Assembly: GCF_001522545.3 (NCBI RefSeq)
Contig: NC_031779.1
Location: 854,159 to 918,158 of the forward strand
Length of the DNA stretch: 64,000 nt
Direction: 5' to 3'
DNA from: Parus major
Taxonomy: Eukaryota > Chordata > Aves > Passeriformes > Paridae
This document shows, piece by piece, positions 25,158 through 37,304 of this stretch. Under the pieces are notes generated by a model. That model did not search any database. It was given only the letters and a program-made list of their open reading frames with translations, and was not told the DNA's origin. The position numbers and the translations under genes are program-made. Each line of letters opens with the position of its first letter. The stretch's first letter is position 1.

Positions 25158-25590
25158 GAGCAGGTCCAGCAGAGGCTGCAGAGATGAGGAAGGGTCTGGA
25201 GAACTTCCCTGCTGAGGAGAGGCTGAGTGGGCTGGGGCTGTTCGGCCTGGAGAGGAGCCCCAGCTGAGAGGGGCCCTCAGCCCTGGGTGTCCCTGGCTGT
25301 CCCTGGGTGCAGGAGGGGCAGAGCAGGGCCCAGGCTCTGCTGCAGGCCCAGCAATGGCACCAGAGCCATGGGCAGGGGCTGATCCCAGGAAGCTCCATCT
25401 GAACACGAGGAAGAACTTTCTCACTGTGCAGTGACCGAGCACTGGAACAGATTGTCCAGACAGGCTGTGGAGATTCCCTCACTGGAGATATTCCAGAACT
25501 GACTGGACACAATCCTGTACCCTGTGCTCAGGCTCTGCCTGAGCAGGGAGGTGGCACCAGGCACCTGTGGTCCCTTCCATAACTAATCAC
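25158..25590 (+). repeat. CR1 LINE fragment, plus orientation (right half of a head-to-head pair)
   Basis: From about 25158 the order reverses to CR1 sense: 'gagaggctgagtgggctggg', 'ggcctggagaggagccccag', 'actggaacagattgtccaga', then 'ggtcccttccataactaatc' at the 3' end. It is a separate copy from the left neighbour because both carry a 3' end, one facing each way. The exact junction could move by some tens of bases. Confidence 0.9.
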
Positions 25591-26661
25591 AATTTCTCCA
25601 TCTCCCCACTGTATAATAAAATAAGTGACAATAACAATTTCTTGTTACAAATAGTAATTCCTGCCCTATAAATAAGAGGGGGGAACCTCTCTCCCTTGAA
25701 GACATGGAGAACACAGTCAGAAAATTATCTGCTTGCTTGGGATACAATTTCTGAGCTCAGCAGGACACCTTGTCATTGAGCTGTCAGGAGAGGATTTGCT
25801 CCTGGGGCAGCAAACCCAAATGCTCTCCCAGAGGAGTTTAGGGGACAGCATTCACATTCCAGGTCCAGAAAAGCCATGGGGATGGCAGAAACCATTAAAA
25901 AGCCCAAATTTGTCAACTGATACCAGCAGAACTGGATGTTGTCCTACAAAGGTTCCTTGTTCCCAGGTTCTTCTGCTCCCCACCAAGGGCTGCAGCACAG
26001 CACCCACCTGGCATCCACCCAGCACCCAGCCCAGCGTGTCAATTCCAATACAAGCTACCCAGCCATGAGAAAAGTCAAAAGGGTATCAGTAAATGCTCCT
26101 GAAAAGAAAAAAAACAATCTGTATTTTAAGGGGGAGAAAGGGGAGGGATGGGAAGAAACAAAATCCCTACTAAGGCATTAATTTCTTACTCCATGACTAG
26201 AAAAAGATGGTGCTGTATTAACTATGCACATTAGGGATAAAAAGTCCTTGTCTTGGTTATCAAGTCTTCATGGGAGCCTTACTGAACAGCAGCAACATGA
26301 TCTTTTTATAAAAAAACATTATTTATCAAAGTGCTACATTATAATTACAGCATTTGATAAATAGAGAGAAAAAGGAAAAAATAAGGTGTCAGAAAATGGG
26401 CCCTTCCTTCATTTTTTGTTAAACATACACCTTGAGATTCAAGTTTTACCAAAAAAAGCCGAATATAAACCCAAGTAACAGACACGCTAGTGGAATAAGA
26501 CAGAGAAAGATACTTAAAAATGGTATCAAGTAAATTGTTGATTGCTGAGCATCATCTGGGTTTGCATGAACACGTGGTCCTTGCCAGGCTCAGATTCAGA
26601 GTTATATTGTATAGATACATAAATACTAATAGACTCTGGATAGCCAGAGATCCTGGTACTT

Positions 26662-26711
26662 AGGGATCCATAAAGTCTGGCTATCTAGAGATCCATAAAG
26701 TCAGGGTATCT
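26662..26711. repeat. Tandem duplication, two 25-bp units
   Basis: The units 26662-26686 and 26687-26711 both contain GATCCATAAAGTC followed by a GGCTATCT-like end, and differ at four positions. A weaker related segment precedes them. The TCTGGCTATC in the first unit also pairs with GATAGCCAGA at about 26640, so a small hairpin is possible. Confidence 0.8.
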
Positions 26712-27610
26712 TGAAAGGTGAGCACTCCACCCAACAAGGTCAGGGTTTATTTGACATTTCCCTCCTGGAAACAAAATAGCTCCCAATTCTTAAGGGTGGA
26801 GGAAAAGCAGCTTCATATAAACTTGCTTTAAGAACAAATCCAACTCCCCATTGTCATCTCAGGGCAGAAACACCAGTTTTTGTCATTCAAGTGCAATAAT
26901 CTGGACTTTGGAGTAATGAAATATTAGCTGAAGATAGCAAGTAATAAAAAATAATTACAATGTTAGACCCAGGCACTGATACAGCCCATCTAGATATGCC
27001 AGGAAGACTCTACAGTGAAAATACTGAATAATTCAGTGTCAGAAACAGGGATGAACAAGATGCTATTTGATACAGAGCCTGAAACTGTAAAACCTCCCCA
27101 GCTGAAGAATCCCAGCATTTTGCAAGGCTGGTGAAAAGCAGTTGGTGCCTGAGCCTTGCTGTGGGAGTCCTTTGTGTCAGGCCTGCACAAATTCTTCCCA
27201 CATTAGGCACCAGCTGGATAATCTCCGTGTGCTGCTCTCCCTCTAACCTTTCCAGGCGCTGGCGAGGCAAGAATGCAGAGGGAAAAAATCCTGGCTGCAG
27301 CATTCACACCTACCCCAAACTCAGATGGCAGAGCACTGATAATTGCCCATGTCATAGGTTAAAAATGATCAAAAGTGAATAATGAGCAGAAAAATGTATC
27401 TTCCCTCTCCCTTTCATATAAATCCATTTTTTTGCATATAAAACTTTTAGAGTCACATGATACAACCCAATTATTTAAAAATCAGTGTACTGGAAACTAA
27501 ACATTGTGAACCGAATCAGAGAATCTATTTCTTTTGTTAAGTGTTTCTTCTTTCCCTAAATATCAATCAGTGTCAAACCATCACACCATTTTAATGGAAT
27601 TTGTTTACCT

Positions 27611-27782
27611 CCCATTAATACTGTTCCAAGTAGGGAATAAAAATGTAAATATACCCACATTTTATTTCCCATCAATACTGTTTCAAGCAGGAATAGGGAA
27701 AAAAAAAGGGAATATAGTCAAAGTTTACCACTGTGTCCCAAAGTGTACCAATGCTAATGTATCCCATTAGCATTGTTTCAGG
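27611..27782. repeat. Three dispersed copies of a 20-bp core (degenerate minisatellite)
   Basis: The core CCCATTAATACTGTTTCAAG recurs in variant form at 27611-27630, 27668-27687 and 27763-27782. Each copy is followed by an AGGRAATA- or AAAAATATGAATA-like segment. Spacing is 57 and 95 bp. The similarity extends beyond the core, so this is a decayed tandem repeat, not a chance match. Confidence 0.75.
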
Positions 27783-29246
27783 TAAAAATATGAATATGGC
27801 CCGTTTGCAAATGTCATTTCTCAAAGGCAAATGATGACACCCTAATTTTTATACAAATCAAGTATCCTCTTACCCTGGTTCCAGAGTACAGGAGTTAAGA
27901 GTGTGGGATCTGCCAGTGGAGCTGGGTGCTACCTAGGATAACTCCAGGTCTGGCACACACAGGAGAAGCAGTGGAGGCTGGGTGCACAGGGAGCTTTCAC
28001 CCCTCTGCATTGTCCAGTGCTACCCGAACCTACTGCAAGTCCAGGACACACCTGATCATTCCAGTTAATTGATTTTTTTAACGTGACTCAATGGCTCTTT
28101 GTTTGGCTCTGGAAACATTCAGCAGCATCTACTGCAATTCCAGCAGTGTGGAGTCGTTCTGCTCACACCTCACAGGGCCACAGCTCCAGCTGCCAGGGCT
28201 GAGTTCAGCTGTGAGGACCCCGCGCATCAGCACAAGGTCCTGGAAAATAATATTCAACATATAGATGCTGCCTGCACTTCCCTCTAACAATCCCATAATC
28301 AGGATTAAAGAAATAAGAAAAAATAATGGCTTTCAGCTTCCCAGGCCTTCAGGTGGCTACTCTGACTTCCCCCACAAAAGCAAAACACACATTGCACAAT
28401 ATTGCTCCAGAAACCAAAAAGCAGCTCCAGCTGCTATTCCTAAGGTTCCTGTGCAAGCCACCACCACTGGGAATGCAAATAGCAGGGCCATGTCTACAGA
28501 AAGCTCTCTGCAGCTCTTTCCAAAGCAATTCAAGCAATCAATTCCTTTTTTTTTCTGGCAGAGATGCTGCAGATGCGTATCAGCTGTGAGGGGCAGCAGC
28601 AGCTCCCCTTGGCCACCGCCTGTGCTCCGAGGCCTCTCCCAGGAACACAGTTCTTAGCTTTATTCTTTTTTTTTTTAAAGCAACTGGGAGATCCCCACTG
28701 GGATGTTTGAAAAGGCAAATAAACAGCTGCTCAGACAACACATCTGCTGTGTTTAGCTGCCATGGCTGTACCCCTGTGACAAACGAGATGCTGAGAAAGG
28801 GACTGATGGAAAAATAATCTGGTGCAGACTCCTTTAGACCAAGGTTCATTCAATCCCTGTCTGAGGACCTTTGGGCTTACCTGAGCCAGGAAGGAACTTC
28901 CTACTTTTGCAGTTTTATGAAGAATTAAAAAAGAAATTAGCAAGATGCTATAAATTAACTGAGCTCCCCAGAAAGCTGAAGCGTGGTTCAGGAGGACGGA
29001 GGATGCTCACAGCCGGAACCATGCACCAGTACAAGGTAATGATCCCATCCACATCTCACCTCTAAGGGCTACACTCCAGAAAAACAAGCGGGGATTCCAA
29101 CATAAAGTTCATCTGGATGTTTCTAGCTAATCTAATTAAAGAGAAAGCAGGGTTTTAAAACACCATTCCAAGTTCACATCAAGTTCCCCAGATTTGGGAT
29201 AAAATATACCCAGGGATAAAGCACAGTTGTCCAGGTAGAGCACAAA

Positions 29247-29460
29247 TTGAATCATGGCACGATTTGGATCAGAAGGGAACCTCAAAGGTCACCTAATCCA
29301 ACCCCCTGCCCTGGGCAGAAACACCTTCCACCAGACCTAGTCGTGCAACCTCTCCTCTCCCTGAATAATGCTTCCAGGGATGGGGCAGCCACATCTTCTC
29401 CAGTGTGGAGAAATTCTTCCAACCTAAATTTCCCCTGGCACATCTTAAGCTCAGCTCTGC
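29247..29460 (-). repeat. CR1 LINE fragment, minus orientation
   Basis: The plus strand shows 'gaatcatggcacgatttgga', then 'agggaacctcaaaggtcacc', 'tccaaccccctgccctgggc' and 'gatggggcagccacatcttc', ending near 'ggagaaattcttccaaccta'. This is the CR1 3' region on the minus strand with its 3' tail at the left. The copy is short and diverged. Confidence 0.88.
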
Positions 29461-30857
29461 TGAAGAAGCAAGTTCTTACAGCTTTAGAAAAAAATGGGTG
29501 AAAACTGAGAAAAAAATATAAAGAAAATCACCTGTTTTTTAAAAAAATTGGAATCTTGTTATTGGAAAAATTCGTATGGTGTTTAAGGAATATGATTTAT
29601 GACAAATAATACATAAATATGCAAATATTTTAAAATATCATTTATCACCAAAAGGAGCATATTGCAACCATTCCAAGAAACATCACTACAACAAAATTTT
29701 CCTATTAAATCCCAGCAAAGGAAAAAGAAAATCCATAGGATTTAGAGCAAATACACTTTTAGAGGACACGCCTGGTCTCGGTACACACTTCAAACTATGT
29801 GCAACTAGTGAATGATGTCACTGTGTTTAGAGGGCAGTAACAGCTTGTCTTTGCTGTCCCCAAAAGTCCAATTTGGACAAGACTCAGGAATCTTGTGCAA
29901 CAAAAAAAAATTAAAAAAAACCCAACAAACCAAACAATAGCCTGAAGCTGTTCAAGAAAGGTAAATTAGAAAAACAGAGAAGCTAAAAAAAAAAAATCTT
30001 AATTTTGCTCCACTTCCGCTCCTGCTGTGTGACCATGACAGCAAAGGCATTCCCAGGAACAGGAGGTTCCATGCACTTGTCCTGCCAGAGACACTTTTCA
30101 AGCAGAGAAAGAGATCAACAGATCCAAGTGAGCTGTTGGTTGCTCCATTCCCCAAAACAGAAGCACAAAGAGCTGTGTCGCTTCCTCTAAAAGACAAACC
30201 TGAGCTGAACACAATCTGATCTTAAATATGAAAAGGGAAAGCAAAGGGAATGCAGAAGGTGTCTGGAGGAGAGAAGAAGCACAAAGGAAAAGAAGAAAAA
30301 AAAATTCCCAAAAGTTTGGTGTCTACACTTCCAGAGTTTATTCAATTTATTTCGACCACAACTCAAAAGGTCAAATCTGCAAACAGTTTGCAGAGTAATA
30401 AAACCCAAAGCTCTGCTCTAAAGATCCCTTTCTTAGGAAATTCTAGGATGAGAAGAAAAAGCAGAAATATAGCCACTTTATCTTTCAGGCTGCCTGATTT
30501 GTGACTATTTGGTACTGGTGCTAGCAGAGCAGAAGAAATTCTGGGTTACTCCCACTTTTTCCAAGAGACCTGGAAGCAGACAAAGCACAACAGCAGCCGT
30601 CCAGCTGCCGGAGCGAAGGAATGCAAACTTCTGTTCCAACAGCAAAAAAAAATATAACAGATAGGATTCAGGATTTTTTTCCCCTCAAAAACAGCTGCAG
30701 ATCTTGCGAAAGGAAAACAAAAGACTGGAGTGCATCCCTGCCCTCCACCTCATCCCAACACATACAACCCGCCAGACACTGGGGCTTTGAGCAACCTCAT
30801 CTACTGGAAAGGGAGCCAAGGAGAGGAACTACAAAGGTGCTTTTGAAAGGAAAAGAA

Positions 30858-31070
30858 GATTAAAAATTAGGAAGAAATTCTTTCCTGTGATGGTGGGGAG
30901 GCCCTGGCACAGGCTGCCCAGAGAAGCTCCAAGCCCTGTTCATGGAAGTGTCCAAGGCCAGGTTGGATGGGGCTTGGAGCAACCTGGGGTAGAAGAAGGT
31001 GTTGCTGCCCATGACAGGAGGTGGAATGGGATGATTCCTTCAAACCCAAATCATTCTGTGAAGGATCCCC
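30858..31070 (+). repeat. CR1 LINE fragment, plus orientation
   Basis: It reads in sense from 'ttaggaagaaattctttcct' through 'ggcacaggctgcccagagaa', 'tccaaggccaggttggatgg' and 'gggatgattccttcaaaccc' to an AAATCATTCTGTGAA-like tail. This gives about 210 bp of the CR1 3' end in the orientation opposite to MYO9A. Confidence 0.9.
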
Positions 31071-32085
31071 AGGAGAAGTGAGTGGCCACCATCCAAGAGC
31101 CACGCAAGCAGACAACCAATTCCTGAGAAAAGTAGAATCTAAGAAAAAACCAATTCCCCACCTTTCCATGGAGATCTCTCTTCTCCACCTCTGGAAATCT
31201 AACCTGGACAGAGATGCTCCTTCTGACACCGCTAAAGAGAACCACAAAACGACCTTGGTCCAACATGACACATTAACCAACGTATCAGAAACTAAAGAGC
31301 ATGGAAGTGTTTCAAATAAATAACAGGATTGCAGGTGGAATAACAGGACTGGGGGTGGAATGCAATAGTCTCCATACCAGTTTTCTGAAATTAATGTGGT
31401 CACCAGTGTGGGTCACCACAGTAACCACTATTAATTGCAGACTATGGGAGCTTGGTCTGAGGGGAGAGGGAGAAGATGCAGACACCAAACCACTTCCATG
31501 AATCATGGTTTCCAAGGACATACCTGAAAAGTCAACGGCCCAGTATATTTAACTTCTAATATACAGGAAGAGTCCCCATAAAAGAAACAATAAGTGGCAA
31601 AATCAAGCACTCACGGTTAGAAAACACAGTTTTGACCACGAGAGTTACCTTTGATTTCTTCCCCAGCTCAAAGAAGCTGAGTGCACAGAAACTCCATAAA
31701 TACAATATTATCAATACATCATGTGCAATGAATTTTCGTTTCAATATACTAGAAAACGGCTACTGATAATTCTCATTTCCATTTTCCCACTGAGAAACCA
31801 CCGAGATAAACCAGCATTAAGAAACAGTTGAGTGAAAACAAAGCATTAACAAATCTGGCAGCAAGCCATCTGCTGAATTTTTATTTTTCTCCTCTTTTTT
31901 TGGAAGCAAGTAGGATTCTATAGGTGGAAACACAACCTTCTCTCATTGCTAACGCTGTTGTCACTTTATTATCAGTATTTAGCAGATAACTTGAGAGCAA
32001 GTGTCACAATAAAACCCCAACTACTCAGGTTTGGAGTTTTTTTCACTGTTAAAACATTTCCACACTACTATCATTTCCATCTTAC

Positions 32086-32928
32086 CTCAAGCACTGGGCC
32101 AGCTCCAAGAATAATCTGTTCTACTCCACTGGCAAATCCCTTCTGGCTGAGGGCAGTGAGGTGATGAATCAGAAAGTTGGTGCTCTGTGTCTTTCCCGAG
32201 CCGCTCTCTCCTGAAATCACGATGCACTGGTTCTTCTTCCTCTGGAGCATAGCATGGTAAGCCACATCTGCCACAGCGTAAATGTGGGGCTCCAGCTTTC
32301 CCAGCTGATGGTTATCGTACATCTTTACATACTTGGGGTTATAAATAGGTAGGAACTTGAAGGGATTAATAACAATGAGGATACTGCCAACGTAGGTGTA
32401 GATTTTCTCCTGCTTGAAGCGATTTCTGAGATTTTCCAGGAGCGTTTTCTCGTTCAGGTCCGGCAGACCGCACAAGTCATCGTAGTCCTTCTGCTGGGGC
32501 TGGGGCAGGAAGCCGCGCTCCACCATCCTGCGCCGCTCCTCGGTTACCCGCAGCCAGGACTGGAGGCTCCCATAGTGGATAGAGCCATCCAGGTTCTTCT
32601 CCCGCAGCAGGAAGCGATAATCCTCGCCACTGATGCGGTTCTCCAACGCCATGCGCGGCCACAGCATCATGCGCTGCACTGGGCAGTCCGTGGGGTTGAG
32701 GATCCATTCCTCCCCTCCGAACTCCTTCACCTCGGCCAACACGTAACATTTTGTTTTCTCGAGCTGCAGTTTGTTGATGAGCGAGTCGATCACCTCGGCG
32801 GCCGTGGACGTTTTCCTGGCGGTGATGGGGCAGTAGATTGTCCCCTCTGCGATGCTCCCGGGGTAGATGTGCAGCGTGTACTCGCTATCCTCAAAGCGTC
32901 GTCTGCCTCCAACATCATTTACACTCAT
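32086..32928 (-). CDS. MYO9A: MYO9A first coding exon: N-terminal RA-like domain and start of the motor (281 codons)
   Basis: This exon encodes residues 1-281 of unconventional myosin IXa, a single-headed actin-based motor whose tail carries a RhoGAP domain. Residues about 14-112 form the Ras-association/ubiquitin-like N-terminal domain. The motor begins near residue 146. The P-loop GESGSGKT is at residues 240-247, and [18 protein letters not shown] lies just before it. The segment around residues 109-134, with [12 protein letters not shown], is specific to MYO9A as opposed to MYO9B. The coding part ends in frame (phase 0) at G-P-V-L-E, followed by a GTAAG donor at 32085, and joins A-F-G-N in the exon at 3489. 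The start codon at 32928-32926 has A at -3, and an in-frame TGA lies thirteen codons upstream (32967-32965), so translation must start in this exon. Long frames on the opposite strand here are shadows. Confidence 0.98.
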
Positions 32929-32994
32929 ATTGGATCCTTTCCCATCAGTCCCTGTGCTGCATAGTCAGGACTGCGCTGTATCTTGTCAGGTCAT
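32925..32994 (-). promoter_or_regulatory. MYO9A: Three chained uORFs in the MYO9A leader
   Basis: On the minus strand there are three upstream ATGs, each followed quickly by a stop. The first (32994-32986) has one codon after its ATG and then TGA. The second (32962-32945) is five codons and a TGA. The third (32945-32925) is six codons and a TGA. The second stop overlaps the third start as TGATG, and the third stop overlaps the MYO9A start as ATATGA. All three lie within the predicted exon. Such an arrangement would be expected to reduce initiation at the main ATG or make it depend on leaky scanning or reinitiation; this effect is inferred. Confidence 0.7.
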
Positions 32995-33007
32995 CACGTT
33001 AGCAAGG
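32929..33007 (-). other. MYO9A: MYO9A 5' UTR portion of exon 2
   Basis: The 79 bases upstream of the start codon up to a predicted acceptor. On the minus strand a branch-like CTAAC and a T-rich tract precede TTTTTTCAG, whose CAG is at 33010-33008, so the exon begins at 33007. The start-codon frame is closed upstream by TGA at 32967. The leader contains three short upstream open reading frames, listed separately. The acceptor is predicted from sequence only. Confidence 0.8.
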
Positions 33008-35529
33008 CTGAAAAAACCCAAAATCAAACCAGGTTAGGTGCTATCCTACAAATACCCCAAAGCTGCAGCAGATAAAGGTATTCAACACCCAAACACAACA
33101 CACCCAACACTACTCAGATGTAACTCCCCCAGCACCTCAAGCTTTTGCTAATTTTGCCCCCAGTCTGAGGTATCAGAAAGATCCTCTAATTTTCAGTGAA
33201 AATTTTCTGAGCAACACACCAGGCAACCTCCTGAATCAATCTCTGTGTGGTACTCAGCACCCACAAATTTTAGCTGCTAAAACAAAAAGGCCATCACCTT
33301 CCCCTGCACACCTGGCCCTTGCCACAGATACATTTTTCCACGGTCCTGGGTCAGTGGAGATAAACTTTCCATCCTGTCTGGGGGATTTTGAAGCCATGTT
33401 GATTTAATCAGCAGCACTTTTTCCCCTACCAAGTCACCCGTTTTCAGAGATGTCCATATCTTACACTGGATATGAATTATTGCAACCAACTCATTTGTAC
33501 ATTGCACTTTTTATTTCTCTTGTACTGCTTATAACCAAACAAAACTGTATCTCTGGCACTGAAACAACAAATGTGTGGCCGATTTCTCAAACTTCACCAC
33601 TACAAGAAGATAATACACCACCAGCAGCTCCAAATAAAAGTAAATCCAGAGTTACACGGCCCCAGGTCTCCACCAGTTCTAACAAACTCCAAACTGCCCT
33701 GGAAGATGTTAAGAGTTATTCAGATAGAAAGAAAAAAGAGAACTAGGGAGAAAAACAGGGCCCTCAGAACCAGGATTTGGGCAATCAGGTGGCAGTGACA
33801 CTTTATACAGATTAAAGTTTACATGATGCACATCTTAACATTATTTGTAATGTTAAGCTTTTCCTTGAGCACTGCCCCACTGGAGCAAGACCTCATAACT
33901 ATGGCAGTTCCCTTATGGCATCAACAAAATGCTCAAAAAAGGTCAAAAAACATGAAGTCAAAACCCACAACAGTTTAGGGAACTTCAGATATTTGATGCT
34001 GGGAAGAATACTCAGGGAAAGCATTTCAGTGATCACCCTGTTCCTGCAGTCTCCCACAAGTTTCCAGGTCCAGAAACTTCAGTCCAAGTACAGCCACCCT
34101 CATCTTCTACATCCACTCCAAGGCTGGGACTGGGAGAACTGTTTCATTTCTGAGGCCCTCAAACGAACAGCACTATTTTATGCTGTATTGTTTCTCGCTC
34201 CAATATTTCATTAAGTATATTATCCCCAGCCACGCGCACTTCAAAGCACAGAAATTAATATGTCCCAGTGAAACACATCTGGCAGGGATTCATGGCGCAT
34301 TGCTTGGTAGCAGGACATACATTATACACCGGGAAGTGTTCCAGCTGCTTTCCTATGGCTTTACTACAGGCACAGATGCAACAGGGATGATGTCAGGGAA
34401 GTGCTGGGCTGGGCTTGCTTTGTGTAGCTCTGCAACTCCAGCATCAGCTTTTCATCAAGAAGGGGGAACAAATCCCCCACTACACTTAAGCTTGATAATT
34501 CCTCATCCAGATTTTACTTCAAAGCTCAGGCCAAGAGGGATGGCTGTTTTTATTGATGTTATCAGAGCATATCCAAGACTGCTGACTCACGTGAAAAGTG
34601 CACACAGGACTTTAAGTTGGTTACCTTGAGCAAACTGACCTTGCCTCCTCCCTCCTGCACACTCAATAAATACGCTATAAAGCATCAGGCCGTTCCACCC
34701 CACCCACCCATCTCTAGAGATGTTTATTCTGCATGGAATTGGTGTAACAACAAACACCTGTGCCTTCTGCATCCAAACATGAATCCAGCAGGGATGCGAG
34801 CCAAGCGTGAACCCCATGGAGATGCTAAAAGCCTCAGCAACTCTGGGGACGTAGAAGAGCCAAGTCCTCCCCACAAAACCACTCAAAGACCAGAAGCTTC
34901 CAGATCAGAAAGCAAAGGGGTGTTAATCCGAGCCTTATAAATCCCAGGGGTGCCACAGGGTTTTACTGGTAACAACCCCAGACATGGCTTGGAGTGTTGA
35001 GGGAGGTCAAAGCAGTGTTAATGAAGTTAATTGGTTGTGGTCTCCCATGCCCTGCTGCACTTGAGCCTGGCCCTGGCTCAGCATCCAACACACCTTGTGC
35101 ATGCAGCTGGCTTTTCTGAAGCATTTTGGAGAAAATAATGCAATGAAATATGCATCCTAAGGTAATTAGCATGTATCAGGGAGAAAGGTTCTCTTAACGA
35201 CAACCATTCCAGCAGGCTGTTGTATTAGCTATTACATGACTTGAAAAATTACTATTTTTACATTTACACATAAAAAATTAAATGGGAACATGAAAAGAAT
35301 GACACAAAGTTTGTACTTTGCCACCCATTAATACTTGCTCTAGGCAATATTTTAATTAAAGGCCTTTCAAGTCACTACATGCTTAAATTTACAGGTGAAC
35401 ATGTAAAAATGATGCTACACTTCAGTCATTTATACATTTTGCCTATTACAAACTCCTGGGAACACTCTGGCCAAAAATTCATGGACTCTGCATGCCTATG
35501 AAAGGAAACACTTCTGGCATTTGAAGTCA

Positions 35530-35930
35530 ATACAGAATCATGGAATGGTGTTGAGTTGGAAAAAGTTTTAGAGCTCATCTCATTCCACCCCTGCCATGGG
35601 CAGGGACCCCTTCCACTGTCCCAGGCTGCTCCAAGCCCTGTCCAGCCTGGCCTTGGACACTTCCAGGGATCCAGGGGCAGCCACAGCTGCTCTGGGCACC
35701 CTGTGCCAGGGCCTCACCACCCTCCCAGCCAGGAATTCCTTCCCAACATCCCATCCATCCCTGCCCTCTGGCACTGGGAAGCCATTTCCCCCTTGTCCTG
35801 TCATTCCAAAGTCCCTCTCCAGCACTCCTGGAGCCCCTTCAGGCCCTGGCAGGGGCTCTGAGCTCTCCCTGGAGCCTTCTCTTCTCCAGGTGAGCAACCC
35901 CAGCTCTCCCAGCCTGCTCCAGCCCTCTGA
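35530..35930 (-). repeat. CR1 LINE fragment with 3' end, minus orientation
   Basis: It starts with the tail complement 'acagaatcatggaatggtgt' and continues through 'cacccctgccatgggcaggg', 'ggggcagccacagctgctct', 'ggaattccttcccaacatcc' and 'ccagctctcccagcctgctc'. It is one of the better-preserved copies and closely matches those at 2240 and 42962 in the shared part. Confidence 0.94.
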
Positions 35931-36952
35931 CCATATACTTTCAGCCTAATATTTTCTATATCCTTTTCCATGTTTAAATGAAGATTCTTCTCAAATTAAT
36001 TCTGATTGCTGAATTTACTCAATTTTACTACACTAACATAATTTTATTTCCAACATAAAAAAGCACAACCTCCAAACATGGTTACAAATTAATTATATTA
36101 CTTGGGCTCTCCTACATAACAAAATCAATTACTATTTCCAAGGGCAAGGCTCAGAGTGTCCTGATAAAACTGACACTAATCATCTGATTATTAGCAAGTT
36201 GACAGAAAAGGACTAAAACTTTGATTGCCAATTGGGCTTTGTACAGACTCTAAACATGTAAATACTGGTTGATTTTCACATTCTATGTGATCTTTTGCTA
36301 CATGATCACATTTTAATACACATTCAGAAAGACCAGCCTCAATATGTTCATTTTCAGGGACAGCATTAGCAGCACGTGGCAAAAATCCAAAACAAACTGT
36401 CCACTGGAAGCATCCGAAGCCGGCATAAATAATCTGTGACAGCTAAAGCCTGAAATCATGTGCAGAGTTTGCCAAATACCGAATGATTTGGAAAAAACAG
36501 GGATCAGTGTCAGCATTGAGGCTGCTAAAGGGGCAATTCTGGAAGCAAAGTTCACTGAGTTTATTATAACATTCCCTAAGCTGGCAAAGGACTACAGAAA
36601 CAGGGAAGCTTTCTCCCCATTCCAAATCCTCAGGGTTCCATTCTCAGGACAGCCTGGATTTATCCATCTACCAGCACCTCCCAACACACACTGTGCAGGG
36701 CAGTAATTCCTGGTACAGACAAACTTATAAAATCTGATAAAGAAACCGCCAGTCCAAACATACTTCACTGCTTAATCTGAATCTATGGGCACAAGAGCTC
36801 TCTGGATGTTTCTCCTGCAGCAGCCTTCAGCCCTGTGCTGCTGGTACCCAAAATAAGACCTTGGTGACACCAAAACTGACACCAGACTAACACATCCGTG
36901 CCAGCAACACACAGGAGGAATACCCAGGTGGAAGCTCAACTTCTCGGTTGTC

Positions 36953-36992
36953 ATTGCACCATTTCACATGTCACATTGCACCATTTCACATG
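36953..36992. repeat. Tandem duplication, 22-bp unit
   Basis: ATTGCACCATTTCACATG occurs perfectly at 36953-36970 and again at 36975-36992. Perfect identity suggests a recent duplication. Confidence 0.9.
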
Positions 36993-37304
36993 ATCCTTTC
37001 AGAATCTGCATAACATATAACCCTCTCCTTTTGTCATCTTCCTTTTCCCTGCTGTGTTTTTCCCTTCCCACTGTTTGCTGATGGGAGAGAAATATAATTA
37101 TTGCCACTTAATCGCTTATGTGGGCACCTCTCAAAGAACTTCGTGTGCAAGTACAGGAGGAGGTGGTACCCAAAACACAGATTTATGCACCCGGGTATCT
37201 GGTGTGGGGAAGGAGCAAGGTGCAAAATTTCTCTAAAATTATTTTCATCCAAAAGAATGGAAATTCTATCACAGGAGAAGTGAGATTTGGAAGCATTACA
37301 GAGA

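Larger units (their letters stand above)
3490..32085 (-). other. MYO9A: MYO9A intron 2 (about 28.6 kb)
   Basis: The intron is bounded on the minus strand by a GTAAG donor at 32085 and a CAG acceptor at 3490. It is phase 0, falling between the glutamate and alanine codons of G-P-V-L-E|A-F-G-N. It separates the P-loop exon from the switch I exon. Its contents are CR1 fragments, several small tandem repeats and the AT-rich minisatellite at 21.2-22.05 kb, all listed separately. The remaining stretches, for example 3.5-6.4 kb, 12.3-21.2 kb and 22.4-24.8 kb, look like unique AT-rich intron. I saw no exon, tRNA or recognisable structured RNA in them. Confidence 0.93.

Noticed and set aside
32575..32964. 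129-residue plus-strand open frame
   Set aside because: It is the opposite-strand shadow of the MYO9A coding exon, whose minus-strand translation is unmistakable.
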